This document shows positions 1-7,694 of a stretch of DNA of 33,916 nucleotides, piece by piece (position 1 is the first letter of the stretch; every line of letters begins with the position of its first letter). Origin of the DNA: DATGKD01 sp035294855. Lineage in GTDB: Bacteria > Actinomycetota > Acidimicrobiia > Acidimicrobiales > UBA8190. The translations under genes were made by a program, and so were the position numbers. The stretch lies in the NCBI GenBank assembly GCA_035294855.1, contig DATGKD010000089.1, positions 1-33,916 of the forward strand. Reading direction: 5' to 3'. The notes under the pieces were generated by a model, which saw nothing but the letters and a program-made list of their open reading frames with translations, ran no database searches and had not been told where the DNA came from.

Positions 1-364
1 CACCGTGCGACCGGGCGTTTCTCGCCGCACTGAGTCGCCTGCTTCTCCGACGGTCGCTTCCGTCCTTGGCGGCTTCGATCGCAAGGCCGAAGCCACGCTC
101 ACGGAACCCCCCCTCGGTCATGGCTTGGCTCACGGCGTCGATCGCCTCATCCCAGAACCGCTCAGCCAACGCTTGCCGCTCTGGTGGCAGAAGATCGCCA
201 CGTTCATGCGCGAGTTGGCGGCTTTCGAGGCAGGTGTGCTCCGGCGGTTGCCCCGGCGTCGCCGTACCCCGGGACTCGACACCTGGCTGCCGGAGGTACC
301 GCGGGTGGAGCCGGGTTCGAATCCGGATCCACCGCTCCCTGCCTGAGCTGGCCCAGAACTCGGT
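1..364 (-). other. Unrecognised open frame, cut by the left edge
   Basis: On the minus strand a frame stays open from just after a TGA at 365-367 to the edge of the window, about 121 codons. Its second half reads like a real protein: an amphipathic helical stretch around ERQALAERFWDEAIDAV, then an Arg-rich stretch near the edge. Possible starts are a GTG at 131-133 or an ATG at 119-121, neither with a convincing ribosome site. I recognise no family. A competing plus-strand frame (5-346) is also open, with similar codon bias, so coding strand is unsettled. The stretch could be the N-terminus of a gene lying mostly outside the window or a decayed fragment of a mobile element beside the tRNA. 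The rest of 365-562 shows only the direct repeats listed next. Confidence 0.25.
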
Positions 365-514
365 TCATCCGCGGCACCGGGTTCAGGCGCGTCTCACCGC
401 GCTCAGCGCATGGTCGCGCGCGTGTCGTGACACCGTCCGCATCTCAGCTGGCATTGTGACGACTCGGAAGGACAAGTAGGGCGACTTCAATCCGGTGGCT
501 AGTCGCAACCAAGG

Positions 515-547
515 GTTATGTCGACGCGACCGGAGGAGTTATGTCGA
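515..547. repeat. Two direct repeats GTTATGTCGA, 23 bp apart
   Basis: GTTATGTCGA occurs exactly at 515-524 and 538-547, a period of 23 bp, or about two helical turns. The pair lies 15 bp beyond the 3' end of tRNA-Leu. Spaced identical decamers of this sort are found at ends of insertion sequences and in integrase or regulator binding arrays. Which applies here cannot be told from the window. Confidence 0.55.
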
Positions 548-562
548 GAGCCCAGGGTAGGG

Positions 563-646
<84 letters not shown>

Positions 647-657
647 GCGGCGGGGTC

Positions 658-663
658 ACGTTA
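658..663 (-). promoter_or_regulatory. Possible -10 box of tRNA-Leu (TAACGT)
   Basis: TAACGT on the minus strand ends 11 nt before the mature 5' end at 646, a good distance for an actinobacterial TANNNT -10 element. No clear -35 element is visible at 16-19 bp upstream. Confidence 0.4.
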
Positions 664-790
664 CCCGACCGTTCGGAAGTCCCTTCGTGGGATCCCGCGG
701 CGTGCTGCGCGCATCACGCCTGGTCGACGTGGGTAGAGGCGTGGCCGGAGGCGACCAAAAGGGCAACCCCGAGGCTCGACAGGGCACCGG

Positions 791-796
791 TAGGCT
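791..796 (+). promoter_or_regulatory. Possible -10 box of the fhaA operon (TAGGCT)
   Basis: TAGGCT fits TANNNT and lies 11 nt before the ATG at 808, so transcription would begin 3-5 nt before the start codon. There is no Shine-Dalgarno sequence before this ATG, which fits a nearly leaderless message. No good -35 element is seen. Confidence 0.4.
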
Positions 797-807
797 GGTC
801 GGCCACG

Positions 808-1464
808 ATGGGACTCCAACAATTCGAGCAGCGCCTCGAACGCCTGGTCGAGGGCGCGTTCTCGAAGGCGTTGCGGGGCGGCATCCAGCCCGTGGAGATC
901 GGCCGACGGCTGACGCGGGAGATGGACCTGCTCCGCCGCGTCGGGGTGAAGGGCCTCATCGCGCCCAACGCATTCGTGGTCAACCTGTCGCCCCAGGACG
1001 CCGACCGGTTCGAGAGCTTCGCCGACGTCCTCGCCCGTGAGCTCGGAGACGCCGCACGCGATCATGCCCGGCGCGAGGGATACGGCTTCGTGGGCCCGGT
1101 CGAGGTCGAGATCCGGAGCGATCCCCGGATGCGTAAGGGCCGCTATGAGGTGCTCGCGGAGGTAAAGGAGGGTCCCGAGGGCCTGCCGGCGGCGTCGCTC
1201 GTCCTTTCGGACGGGTCCCGCATCGTGCTCGGTGCCGAGCCCATCGACATCGGTCGCCTACCGGAGTGCGCGGTCGTCCTGAGCGACCCCAACGTGAGCC
1301 GCCGCCACGCCGAGGTTCGCCGGCGGGGCAGCGACGTGGTCGTGGCGGACCTCCAGTCCACCAACGGCACCAGGGTGAACGGCGTAGCCGTGCGCGAGCG
1401 GGTTCTGGAGGATGGGGACGAGATCACGGTGGGCACGACGACCATGCAATTCGAGACCTCGTGA
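808..1464 (+). CDS. fhaA: FhaA-like protein: DUF3662 plus FHA domain
   Basis: A 218-residue cytoplasmic phosphothreonine reader. Residues 1-120 match the FhaA N-terminal domain (DUF3662/FhaA_N; opening FEQRLERLVEGAFSKALRG). Residues 130-218 are an FHA domain with all the marker residues: G149-R150, S164-R-R-H167 and S184-T-N-G-T188. In mycobacteria FhaA is about 530 residues with a long disordered linker and binds phosphorylated PknB and the MviN pseudokinase domain; here the linker is almost absent, giving a compact form. The frame extends upstream to 541 but that would run through the tRNA gene, so the ATG at 808 is taken as the start. It is the first gene of a same-strand cluster with fhaB, pstP, pbpA and pknB; the gap to fhaB is 12 nt. 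Confidence 0.93.
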   Translation: MGLQQFEQRLERLVEGAFSKALRGGIQPVEIGRRLTREMDLLRRVGVKGLIAPNAFVVNLSPQDADRFESFADVLARELGDAARDHARREGYGFVGPVEVEIRSDPRMRKGRYEVLAEVKEGPEGLPAASLVLSDGSRIVLGAEPIDIGRLPECAVVLSDPNVSRRHAEVRRRGSDVVVADLQSTNGTRVNGVAVRERVLEDGDEITVGTTTMQFETS

Positions 1465-1476
1465 CGGGACGGACCG

Positions 1477-1971
1477 GTGATCCTGGCCAGCCCATCCCTT
1501 GATAACCAGAACCTGCTCAGGGCCCTCGAGATCCTGGTCGTCGCCCTGATCTGGCTGTTCTTCTTCCGGGTCATCCGGGCGGTATGGGTGGAGGTCCGCC
1601 CTCCCAAGATGCGCTCCGCCGGACCCGACCTGGAGGCAGCCGAGATCGCCCGTTCCGACGCACCCCGACGCCAACGGGGCTCCAGGTTGCAACTCAAGGT
1701 GGTGGAGCCGGCCGAACGGCGGGGCCAGACCTTCGACCTGGCCGACGAGGTCACCCTCGGCCGCGCCGCGGGCTGCGGCGTGCGCGTCGACGACGCGTAC
1801 ACATCGAGCATCCACGCCCGCCTCTACCGGCGCAACGGGACGCTGTGGGTCGAGGACCTGGGATCGACCAACGGCACGTGGGTCAACGCCGAACGAGTCG
1901 GTTCGGCGATGAAGCTCGGCAAGGGCGATCTACTCCAGGTAGGGGGCACCGTCTTCGAGGTGTCGAGGTGA
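1477..1971 (+). CDS. fhaB: FhaB (FipA)-like membrane-anchored FHA protein
   Basis: A 164-residue protein with a GTG start, one N-terminal membrane segment (about residues 15-35, LEILVVALIWLFFFRVI) and a C-terminal FHA domain (75-164). FHA marker residues are present: G95-R96, S111-I-H113 and S120-T-N-G-T124. In mycobacteria the orthologue bridges FtsZ, FtsQ and CrgA at the septum under PknA control; crgA is also in this window, so the same role is likely. The expected topology is a short extracytoplasmic N-terminus with the FHA domain inside. It follows fhaA by 12 nt and precedes pstP by 55 nt, so probable co-transcription. Confidence 0.92.
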   Translation: MILASPSLDNQNLLRALEILVVALIWLFFFRVIRAVWVEVRPPKMRSAGPDLEAAEIARSDAPRRQRGSRLQLKVVEPAERRGQTFDLADEVTLGRAAGCGVRVDDAYTSSIHARLYRRNGTLWVEDLGSTNGTWVNAERVGSAMKLGKGDLLQVGGTVFEVSR

Positions 1972-2026
1972 ACGGCATCCCCGTTCGCCGCCCCACGGGG
2001 TCCGACGCTCCTGCCGGGGAGGGCCG

Positions 2027-3457
2027 TTGACGGTACTGCGCTCCGGATCGGCATCGGATGTCGGCCGGGTCCGAGCGGTCAACGAAGACCTGGCGCTCGA
2101 GAGCCTCACGCTCTTCGCCGTGGCCGACGGCATGGGTGGGCATGCCGGTGGCGAAGTCGCCGCCCGCACGGCCATCGACGCCTTGCAGAACGAGTTCGCC
2201 CGGCGGCAGTCGATCGACGGGCTCGTGGACGCCGTGCAGGAGGCGAACCGAGCCGTCTACGCACGTGGACGCGCCGACCCCGATCTCCACGGCATGGGCA
2301 CGACGCTCACCGCCGCCGCACTGGTGGCGACCGGAGACGGGGACCGGCTGGTGCTCGCCAACGTCGGTGACTCGCGTGCGTACCGATTTCACGAGTCGGG
2401 GCTCTCCCAGCTGACAACCGACCATTCGGTCGCCGAGGAACTGGTCGCCCGAGGCGAATTGTCGGAGGCCGAGGCGGCCGTCCATCCCCACCGGCACATC
2501 CTGACCCGGGCCCTCGGCATCTCGCCGGACATCGACGTCGACGTGTGGCAGGTCGTCCCCGAGGAGGGAGACCGCTACCTGCTGTGCTCCGACGGGCTCA
2601 CCAACGAGGTGCCGGTCGAGGAGATCACCAGAGTCCTGTCCGAGACCCGGGACCCCGAGGAAGCCGCCGAGACGCTCGTGGAGATGGCCAACGAGGCCGG
2701 AGGGAGCGACAACATCACCGTTGTCGTGCTCGACGTGGTGGTAGGCGAGCACGAAATTGCCGGAAGCGACGGAGCCGCAGCGGGAGCGGCAGTCCATGCG
2801 GCGAGTGACGGGACGTCCCGCGCGCCCACGTCGGTCTCTCCGGGAGAGCCCACGCGGTCCGGTGTGGCCACGATCGCTCCTGCGCCGGCCGACGCCTCGG
2901 CCACCGCATCGTCGAGGCGCGAAGCGACAGCCGGGAACGGCGTGGTGGCCGCGCCCTCGCCGCGTTCGGCGGCGGCCACCCAGACGCGGCCCCGCGTCCC
3001 CGAGCGCGCCCCGGACCGTGCGCCGAGAGTCCGCGGGCCGCGGCGCATCACGTTCAGAGTGTTGCTCTTTGTCATCGTGTTCGCGGCTTTGGCGGTCGGG
3101 GCGTACGCACTCATCCACTGGTATGTCGACGGCTCGTACTTCGTCGGCCTCCGGCACAACCAGGTGGTCATCTATCAGGGCCGCCCCGGTGGTTTCGTGG
3201 GCATCGAACCGCGCGTCGTCCAGCACACCCAGATGACCGAACAAGAGGTGCCGTCCTACAAGATCCCCGACTTGAAGGCGGGCGTCCAAGAGCCGTCCCT
3301 CAAGGCCGCGCAGAGCTACGTGTCCAACCTTCAACTGGCGCTGTGCAGCCTGTCGCAACCACCGGCCGGGCTCACTTGTCCTCCGACAAGCAATCCGGGA
3401 GCGAGCTCCGCCGCGCGCCCGTCCGCAACGGCTCCGCGCACCGGGCGGGAGGCCTGA
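2027..3457 (+). CDS. pstP: PstP-like PP2C Ser/Thr phosphatase
   Basis: A 476-residue membrane phosphatase that reverses Ser/Thr kinase phosphorylation. The PPM/PP2C domain (1-240) has the metal-binding and catalytic signatures: N19-E-D21, D34-G-M-G-G-H39, G114-D-S-R117, S188-D189-G and D228-N229. An Ala/Pro/Ser linker (245-340) leads to a single membrane segment (about 344-366) and a roughly 110-residue outer domain with two cysteines (C440, C451). The start is a TTG with GGGGAGGG at 2016-2023; the resulting N-terminus aligns well with mycobacterial PstP (opening RSGSASDVGRVRAVNED). Stop and next start are separated by one base, so it is coupled to pbpA. In M. tuberculosis rodA sits between pstP and pbpA; here it is missing. 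Confidence 0.95.
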   Translation: MTVLRSGSASDVGRVRAVNEDLALESLTLFAVADGMGGHAGGEVAARTAIDALQNEFARRQSIDGLVDAVQEANRAVYARGRADPDLHGMGTTLTAAALVATGDGDRLVLANVGDSRAYRFHESGLSQLTTDHSVAEELVARGELSEAEAAVHPHRHILTRALGISPDIDVDVWQVVPEEGDRYLLCSDGLTNEVPVEEITRVLSETRDPEEAAETLVEMANEAGGSDNITVVVLDVVVGEHEIAGSDGAAAGAAVHAASDGTSRAPTSVSPGEPTRSGVATIAPAPADASATASSRREATAGNGVVAAPSPRSAAATQTRPRVPERAPDRAPRVRGPRRITFRVLLFVIVFAALAVGAYALIHWYVDGSYFVGLRHNQVVIYQGRPGGFVGIEPRVVQHTQMTEQEVPSYKIPDLKAGVQEPSLKAAQSYVSNLQLALCSLSQPPAGLTCPPTSNPGASSAARPSATAPRTGREA

Positions 3458-3458
3458 C

Positions 3459-4970
3459 GTGTCACGCCGGATCGGTTGGCTCGGCGTGGGCCTCGCCGTG
3501 TGCTTTATCGTGCTCTTCCTACAGCTGAACAACCTGCAGGTGGCGAAGGCCAGTCGTTACGCGAACAACCCGGCCAACCCGGCGATCGCCACGGTGCGTT
3601 TCAACCAGCCGCGCGGCGTCATCCAGAGCTCGGAGGGAACGGTCCTCGCCAAGTCGACGAAGATCGCCCGTCCCTGCAAGCTCTGCTACAAGTACGCCCG
3701 GTCCTACCCGACAGGCAGCCTGTTCAGCGACATCGTGGGAACGCTTTCCCCCTACTACAGCGCCTACGGGGTCGAATACACATACGGGTCGTACCTGAGG
3801 GCCCACAATCGGCCGATCAAGACCCTCCGCGATCTTCTCACGACCCCGACCGTGACCGACACGGTCACACTGACGATCTCCGTCAAGATGCAGACCGCCC
3901 TGCAACAGGCCCTCGGGGGCCGCGACGGTGCCGTCGTGGCGATCGATCCGTCGTCCGGGGCAATCACGGGCATGTACTCGAACCCGTCGTACGACCCGAA
4001 TCCTTTGGCCGCGCTCACCAACGACGGGAATGTTGACGTCAAGACGGAGACCGCGGGGTTCGCACAGGCCACGGCGAAGAATCAGTACGGCCTCGCCCCG
4101 TTCACCGCGCTCACCTATCAAGACTTCTTCCCGCCGGGGTCCACGTTCAAGGTGCTCACGACGGCGGCGACGTACGACCATTCGCCGAACCTCGTAAACT
4201 CTTCGATGCCGTACTTCACGTGCATCCCGCCGCACTACTTCACCGGCCAGACGACCAACCTTTGCAACTTCGGAGACGGAGGCTGTGGGGGCACGATCGC
4301 GCAGATGCTGCCGCCCTCGTGCGACACCGGCTACGCCATCCTGGGTACGCGCGTGGGCGCCGCCTCGATGACCGCGGAGGCCGACGGCTTCGGGTTCAAC
4401 CAACAACCGCCCATCGACCTGCCGGCGAGCCCCAGCGAGGTCTCCCAGTTCCTCAATCCCAAGACCTGTAGCGATCCGACCGCCCAAGTGTTCCTGGCGT
4501 TCTCGTCGATCGGCCAGGACTGCACCATCGCCACCCCGCTGCAGATGGCCATGGTCGCTGCGGGTATTGCCAACGGTGGGGTCGTCATGACCCCCCACGT
4601 CATGTACGAGATCCGCGACCAGGAGAACAATCTCGTGAAGCGCTACCTGCCTGCGCCGTGGCTCAGGGCCACCTCGCCGCAAACGGCCTCGGCCGTGCGT
4701 GACCTCATGGTGCGGGTGGTGCAGGGGGGCACGGCAGCGGGCGTGGGCTTCCCGTTCCAGGACCGCGTGGCTGCCAAGACCGGGACGGCCCAGACGGGCA
4801 CGGCCGGCAACGGCCAAACCGACGACTGGATGATCGCGTTCGCACCGTCGGATGCTCCCAAGGTCGCGGTGGCGGTCGTGTTGCCGCATCAACCGCGCGA
4901 CGAGACCGGCGCTCAGATCGCCGGACCTGTGATGAAAGCCGTCATCCAGGCCGCGTTGGCGGGGCCGTGA
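3459..4970 (+). CDS. pbpA: PbpA-like class B penicillin-binding protein (transpeptidase)
   Basis: A 503-residue D,D-transpeptidase that crosslinks peptidoglycan outside the membrane. An N-terminal anchor (6-24) is followed by a short dimerisation region and the transpeptidase domain. The active-site motifs are S228-T-F-K231 (nucleophile), S287-C-D289 and K440-T-G-T443. The second motif ends in Asp, as in PBP2-type enzymes, rather than the Asn of the SxN form. The start is GTG with GGGAGG six bases upstream. The outer part has eight cysteines (73, 76, 255, 269, 276, 288, 337, 355), far more than usual for this family. There is no SEDS glycosyltransferase (RodA/FtsW) beside it, although one normally partners it. 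A hairpin overlaps the stop codon. Confidence 0.93.
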   Translation: MSRRIGWLGVGLAVCFIVLFLQLNNLQVAKASRYANNPANPAIATVRFNQPRGVIQSSEGTVLAKSTKIARPCKLCYKYARSYPTGSLFSDIVGTLSPYYSAYGVEYTYGSYLRAHNRPIKTLRDLLTTPTVTDTVTLTISVKMQTALQQALGGRDGAVVAIDPSSGAITGMYSNPSYDPNPLAALTNDGNVDVKTETAGFAQATAKNQYGLAPFTALTYQDFFPPGSTFKVLTTAATYDHSPNLVNSSMPYFTCIPPHYFTGQTTNLCNFGDGGCGGTIAQMLPPSCDTGYAILGTRVGAASMTAEADGFGFNQQPPIDLPASPSEVSQFLNPKTCSDPTAQVFLAFSSIGQDCTIATPLQMAMVAAGIANGGVVMTPHVMYEIRDQENNLVKRYLPAPWLRATSPQTASAVRDLMVRVVQGGTAAGVGFPFQDRVAAKTGTAQTGTAGNGQTDDWMIAFAPSDAPKVAVAVVLPHQPRDETGAQIAGPVMKAVIQAALAGP

Positions 4971-4982
4971 AACGGCGCCCGC
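4959..4982 (+). terminator. Hairpin over the pbpA stop codon
   Basis: Bases 4959-4968 and 4972-4982 pair as a 10-bp GC-rich stem with one bulged G and a GAA triloop; the TGA of pbpA is inside. No U-tract follows. It could end or attenuate the fhaA-pbpA message, consistent with a separate promoter before pknB. Confidence 0.45.
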
Positions 4983-5043
4983 GATGCATGGCCGGGGGCG
5001 ATTGCGAAGGAAACCGCTTGATTCCTGCCCATATCCGAGATTC

Positions 5044-5058
5044 GGGGAGACCTAGGCT
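5044..5058 (+). promoter_or_regulatory. Ribosome site GGGGAGA and -10 box TAGGCT before pknB
   Basis: GGGGAGA (5044-5050) is 8 nt before a TTG at 5059 and supports that start on a read-through message. TAGGCT (5053-5058) is a TANNNT box 9 nt before an in-frame ATG at 5068 and supports a leaderless start three codons later. The two signals overlap, so both may be used. Confidence 0.5.
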
Positions 5059-6999
5059 TTGACGCAGATGGAGCCCACCAAGACCCCTCGCGTGTTGTCC
5101 GGTCGCTACGAACTTTCCCATCTCGTGGCGCGAGGCGGCATGGCCGAGGTGTACCGAGCCCACGACCAGTTGCTCGACCGGCCCGTGGCACTCAAGGTCC
5201 TGTTCCCGGAGCTGTCCGTGGACCCGTCGTTCGTCGAGCGCTTTCGCCGGGAGGCCCAGGCGGCGGCCAACCTGTCGCACCCGAACATCGTCCCTGTCTT
5301 CGACTGGGGCGAGGACGCGGGGACCTACTTCATCGTCATGGAGTTCGTGGACGGGCGTCCGTTGTCGTCGATCTTGCGCACGGCCGGCCCCCTCCACCCC
5401 GACCGCGCCGCCGAGATCACCGCGGACGTCGCGGGTGCCCTGTCGTACGCGCACCGCCACGGGGTGGTGCACCGCGACGTCAAGCCCGGCAACGTGCTGA
5501 TCACCGAGGAGGGCACCATCAAGGTGACCGACTTCGGCATCGCCCGGGCACTCAACACCGAGGAGAGTCTGACCCAGACCGGCGCCGTCATGGGGACCGC
5601 CACGTACTTCTCACCCGAGCAGGCCGAAGGCATGGGCGTCGACGCCCGCAGTGACATCTACTCCCTCGGCGTCGTCCTCTTCGAGATGGTGACCGGACGG
5701 CCTCCCTTCATGGGTGACACGCCGGTCGCGGTGGCGTCCAAGCACGTCCGCGACCACGCGCCGGCGCCACGCGAGATCAACCCCGCCGTTCCCCCCGATC
5801 TCGAGGCGATCATCCTCAAGTGCATGGCGAAGTCTCCTGACCATCGGTACAGCACCGGCGACGAGCTGCGCATCGACCTGCTGCGCTTCCGCGAGGGCCG
5901 CGCCGTCGCTGCCCTGGGGGCCGACCTCGGACCGCCGACCGCGGGGACGACCCAAGCGATCGGCGCACCCACCGGTCAGACGGCAGCGATCCCCGCCGTC
6001 GTCGACGAGCACAACGAGGAGCCCGAGCCCAGCAGGACCGGCCTCTACGCGGCGTTGCTGGCGCTGCTCTTGGTCGCTTTGGCGGTGGTGCTCATCTTCC
6101 TCGGCCAGTCACTCGGGTGGTGGCACCTCGGAGGGTCCAACTCGTTCACGATGCCCGATGTCACGAACCAGTCCGTGAGCCAGGCGCAACATCGGTTGCA
6201 ATCCGAGGGTCTCAAGACGAAGACGCTGGTCGACTCCAACGCGTCGACGACGCCGGTAACCCAGGTGGTACGCACCATCCCGCCCGCCGGCTCGACGGTG
6301 ACCAAGGGCCAGAAGGTCACGATCGTCACGGGCGCTCAGGCGGCGCCGGTGAACGTGCCGTCGCTCATCAACCAGTCCGTCACCGCGGCCACGAGCCAGC
6401 TGCAGTCCTTGGGCCTCAAGGAGAACACCCAGTTCAACGCCACCTGCACCCAGCAGAACATCGTGTGCGACCAGAACCCGAAGGGGGGACAGTCGGTCCC
6501 ACCGGGGAGCACGGTGAACCTCGTGACCGCCCAGCCACCTCCCCAGACCACGACGATCCCCGACGTGGCCGGGGAATCCACCGCCACCGCGTGCAACGTC
6601 CTCGGCCAGGCCGGTTTCTCCTGCGGCACGATCACCAATCAGGCCTCGAACAGCATTCCGAGCGGCGACGTGGTGAGCACCAATCCGCCCGCGGGCTCGC
6701 AGGCGCCCAACCACGCATCGGTGAGCCTGGTGGTGTCGACCGGGCCTTCGTCGGTCACGGTCCCCGACGTCATCGGCGACACCCAGGCGCAGGCGGTGTC
6801 GACGCTGCAGAGCGCCAATCTCAACCCCGTGGTCATCTGCCAGGCGACGTCGCAGCAAAGCCAGGACGGCATCGTGCAGGCGCAGAACCCGACAGGGGGG
6901 AAGACCGCGTCCCCAGGCGAAACCGTCGACATCACGGTGGCGAGCTATCCCAACTGCAGCTCGAGCACCACCACCACGACGACGATCAAGATCCCCTGA
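5059..6999 (+). CDS. pknB: PknB-like PASTA-domain Ser/Thr kinase
   Basis: A 646-residue receptor kinase. The cytoplasmic kinase domain (about 14-278) has the ATP lysine K46, catalytic H138-R-D140, D158-F-G160 and an activation loop with T172 and T174, the sites autophosphorylated in mycobacterial PknB. A linker leads to one membrane segment (about 329-350) and four PASTA repeats (363-425, 431-491, 498-561, 566-628), which in the family bind muropeptides or lipid II. PASTA repeats 2-4 and the tail have six cysteines (463, 470, 512, 522, 594, 633), which could give one disulfide per repeat. The C-terminus is a Thr-rich tail. Start is TTG 5059 or ATG 5068. No pknA is present. Likely targets include PbpA, CrgA, FhaA and FhaB from this locus. 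Confidence 0.96.
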   Translation: MTQMEPTKTPRVLSGRYELSHLVARGGMAEVYRAHDQLLDRPVALKVLFPELSVDPSFVERFRREAQAAANLSHPNIVPVFDWGEDAGTYFIVMEFVDGRPLSSILRTAGPLHPDRAAEITADVAGALSYAHRHGVVHRDVKPGNVLITEEGTIKVTDFGIARALNTEESLTQTGAVMGTATYFSPEQAEGMGVDARSDIYSLGVVLFEMVTGRPPFMGDTPVAVASKHVRDHAPAPREINPAVPPDLEAIILKCMAKSPDHRYSTGDELRIDLLRFREGRAVAALGADLGPPTAGTTQAIGAPTGQTAAIPAVVDEHNEEPEPSRTGLYAALLALLLVALAVVLIFLGQSLGWWHLGGSNSFTMPDVTNQSVSQAQHRLQSEGLKTKTLVDSNASTTPVTQVVRTIPPAGSTVTKGQKVTIVTGAQAAPVNVPSLINQSVTAATSQLQSLGLKENTQFNATCTQQNIVCDQNPKGGQSVPPGSTVNLVTAQPPPQTTTIPDVAGESTATACNVLGQAGFSCGTITNQASNSIPSGDVVSTNPPAGSQAPNHASVSLVVSTGPSSVTVPDVIGDTQAQAVSTLQSANLNPVVICQATSQQSQDGIVQAQNPTGGKTASPGETVDITVASYPNCSSSTTTTTTIKIP

Positions 7000-7030
7000 C
7001 GTACGATGATGGTCCGAACGCCGGTCTCTT

Positions 7031-7639
7031 TCAGGCCCGCGTCCCGTCTGGGCTCGTTCGGCGGGCGGCCGCAGCCATGAAGTTGGCGAGCAAGCGCGGG
7101 CCGAGCGAGGTGAGCACCGATTCAGGGTGGAACTGCACACCCTCGACGCCGAGGTCGCGGTGGCGCAGACCCATGACCACGCCGTCGGAGGTCGCCGCGG
7201 TGACCTCGAGCACCTCGGGCAGTCCGTCGCGCTCGACCACGAGGGAGTGGTAGCGGGTCGCTTCGAAGGGGCTGGGGAGACCCTCGAGGACGCCGGCGCC
7301 GTCGTGGTAGACGTCCGACGTCTTGCCGTGCATCAGCGTCGGCGCGGCCACGATGCGGCCTCCGAATGCCTGGGCGATGCACTGGTGGCCCAGGCACACC
7401 CCGAGGATGGGCAGCTCGCCGGCGAGCTCCCGGACGACGTCGATGCTGATGCCCGCCCCTTCGGGGCGTCCCGGGCCGGGTGAGATGACGACGGCGTCGG
7501 GACCGGCGTCACGGATGCCGGAGACATCGACGGCATCGTTGCGGAAGACGACGGGCTCCGCACCCAGCTCGCCCAGCTCCTGCACCAGGTTGTAGGTAAA
7601 GGAGTCGTAGTTGTCGACGACCACGATGCGCGCCCCCAC
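7031..7639 (-). CDS. trpG: Glutamine amidotransferase subunit of anthranilate/aminodeoxychorismate synthase
   Basis: A 202-residue class I glutamine amidotransferase that supplies ammonia to the chorismate-using subunit for tryptophan or folate. The catalytic cysteine is C82 in GVCLGHQC, and the His-Glu pair is H171-P-E173. The N-terminus (IVVVDNYDSFTYNLVQELG) is typical of TrpG/PabA. The GTG at 7637-7639 is chosen because it starts just before this conserved strand and follows a TACATT box by 8 nt; the frame extends upstream to 7789, including an ATG at 7694-7696, but the added residues are low-complexity. No trpE or pabB is nearby. A trpG between pknB and crgA is conserved in actinobacteria, so pathway (TrpG or PabA, perhaps both) cannot be settled here. 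It is convergent with pknB, 31 bp apart. Confidence 0.93.
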   Translation of the reverse strand: MGARIVVVDNYDSFTYNLVQELGELGAEPVVFRNDAVDVSGIRDAGPDAVVISPGPGRPEGAGISIDVVRELAGELPILGVCLGHQCIAQAFGGRIVAAPTLMHGKTSDVYHDGAGVLEGLPSPFEATRYHSLVVERDGLPEVLEVTAATSDGVVMGLRHRDLGVEGVQFHPESVLTSLGPRLLANFMAAAARRTSPDGTRA

Positions 7640-7647
7640 GCCGCCCC

Positions 7648-7653
7648 AATGTA
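7648..7653 (-). promoter_or_regulatory. -10 box of trpG (TACATT)
   Basis: TACATT on the minus strand lies 8 nt before the GTG of trpG, placing the transcription start at or next to the start codon. The promoter lies back-to-back with that of crgA. Confidence 0.5.
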
Positions 7654-7656
7654 CCG

Positions 7657-7686
7657 GTGACGACGACGACCCTGTTTCGCTAACCT
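7657..7686 (+). promoter_or_regulatory. Promoter of crgA (GTGACG - 18 bp - TAACCT)
   Basis: GTGACG at 7657-7662 matches four of six bases of TTGACA; TAACCT is at 7681-7686. The ATG follows the -10 box by 8 nt and there is no Shine-Dalgarno sequence, so the message is probably leaderless. Confidence 0.5.
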
Positions 7687-7694
7687 CGGCTCGC

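Noticed and set aside
304..340. A functional tRNA ending near 340
   Set aside because: With the loop aligned as TTCGAAT only three of five T-stem pairs form, and no matching acceptor or anticodon arm is found upstream.
5..346. Open plus-strand frame of 113 codons at the left end
   Set aside because: It competes with a minus-strand frame, has no ribosome site or recognisable domain, and contains the T-loop-like hairpin; coding strand cannot be decided.
1883..3532. Long open frame (549 codons) antisense to pstP
   Set aside because: Composition is that of a GC-rich antisense frame, with runs of Arg, Gly and His and no domain; pstP on the other strand is clear.
3519..4892. Long open frame (457 codons) antisense to pbpA
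   Set aside because: Low-complexity Arg/Gly/His translation without motifs; shadow of pbpA.
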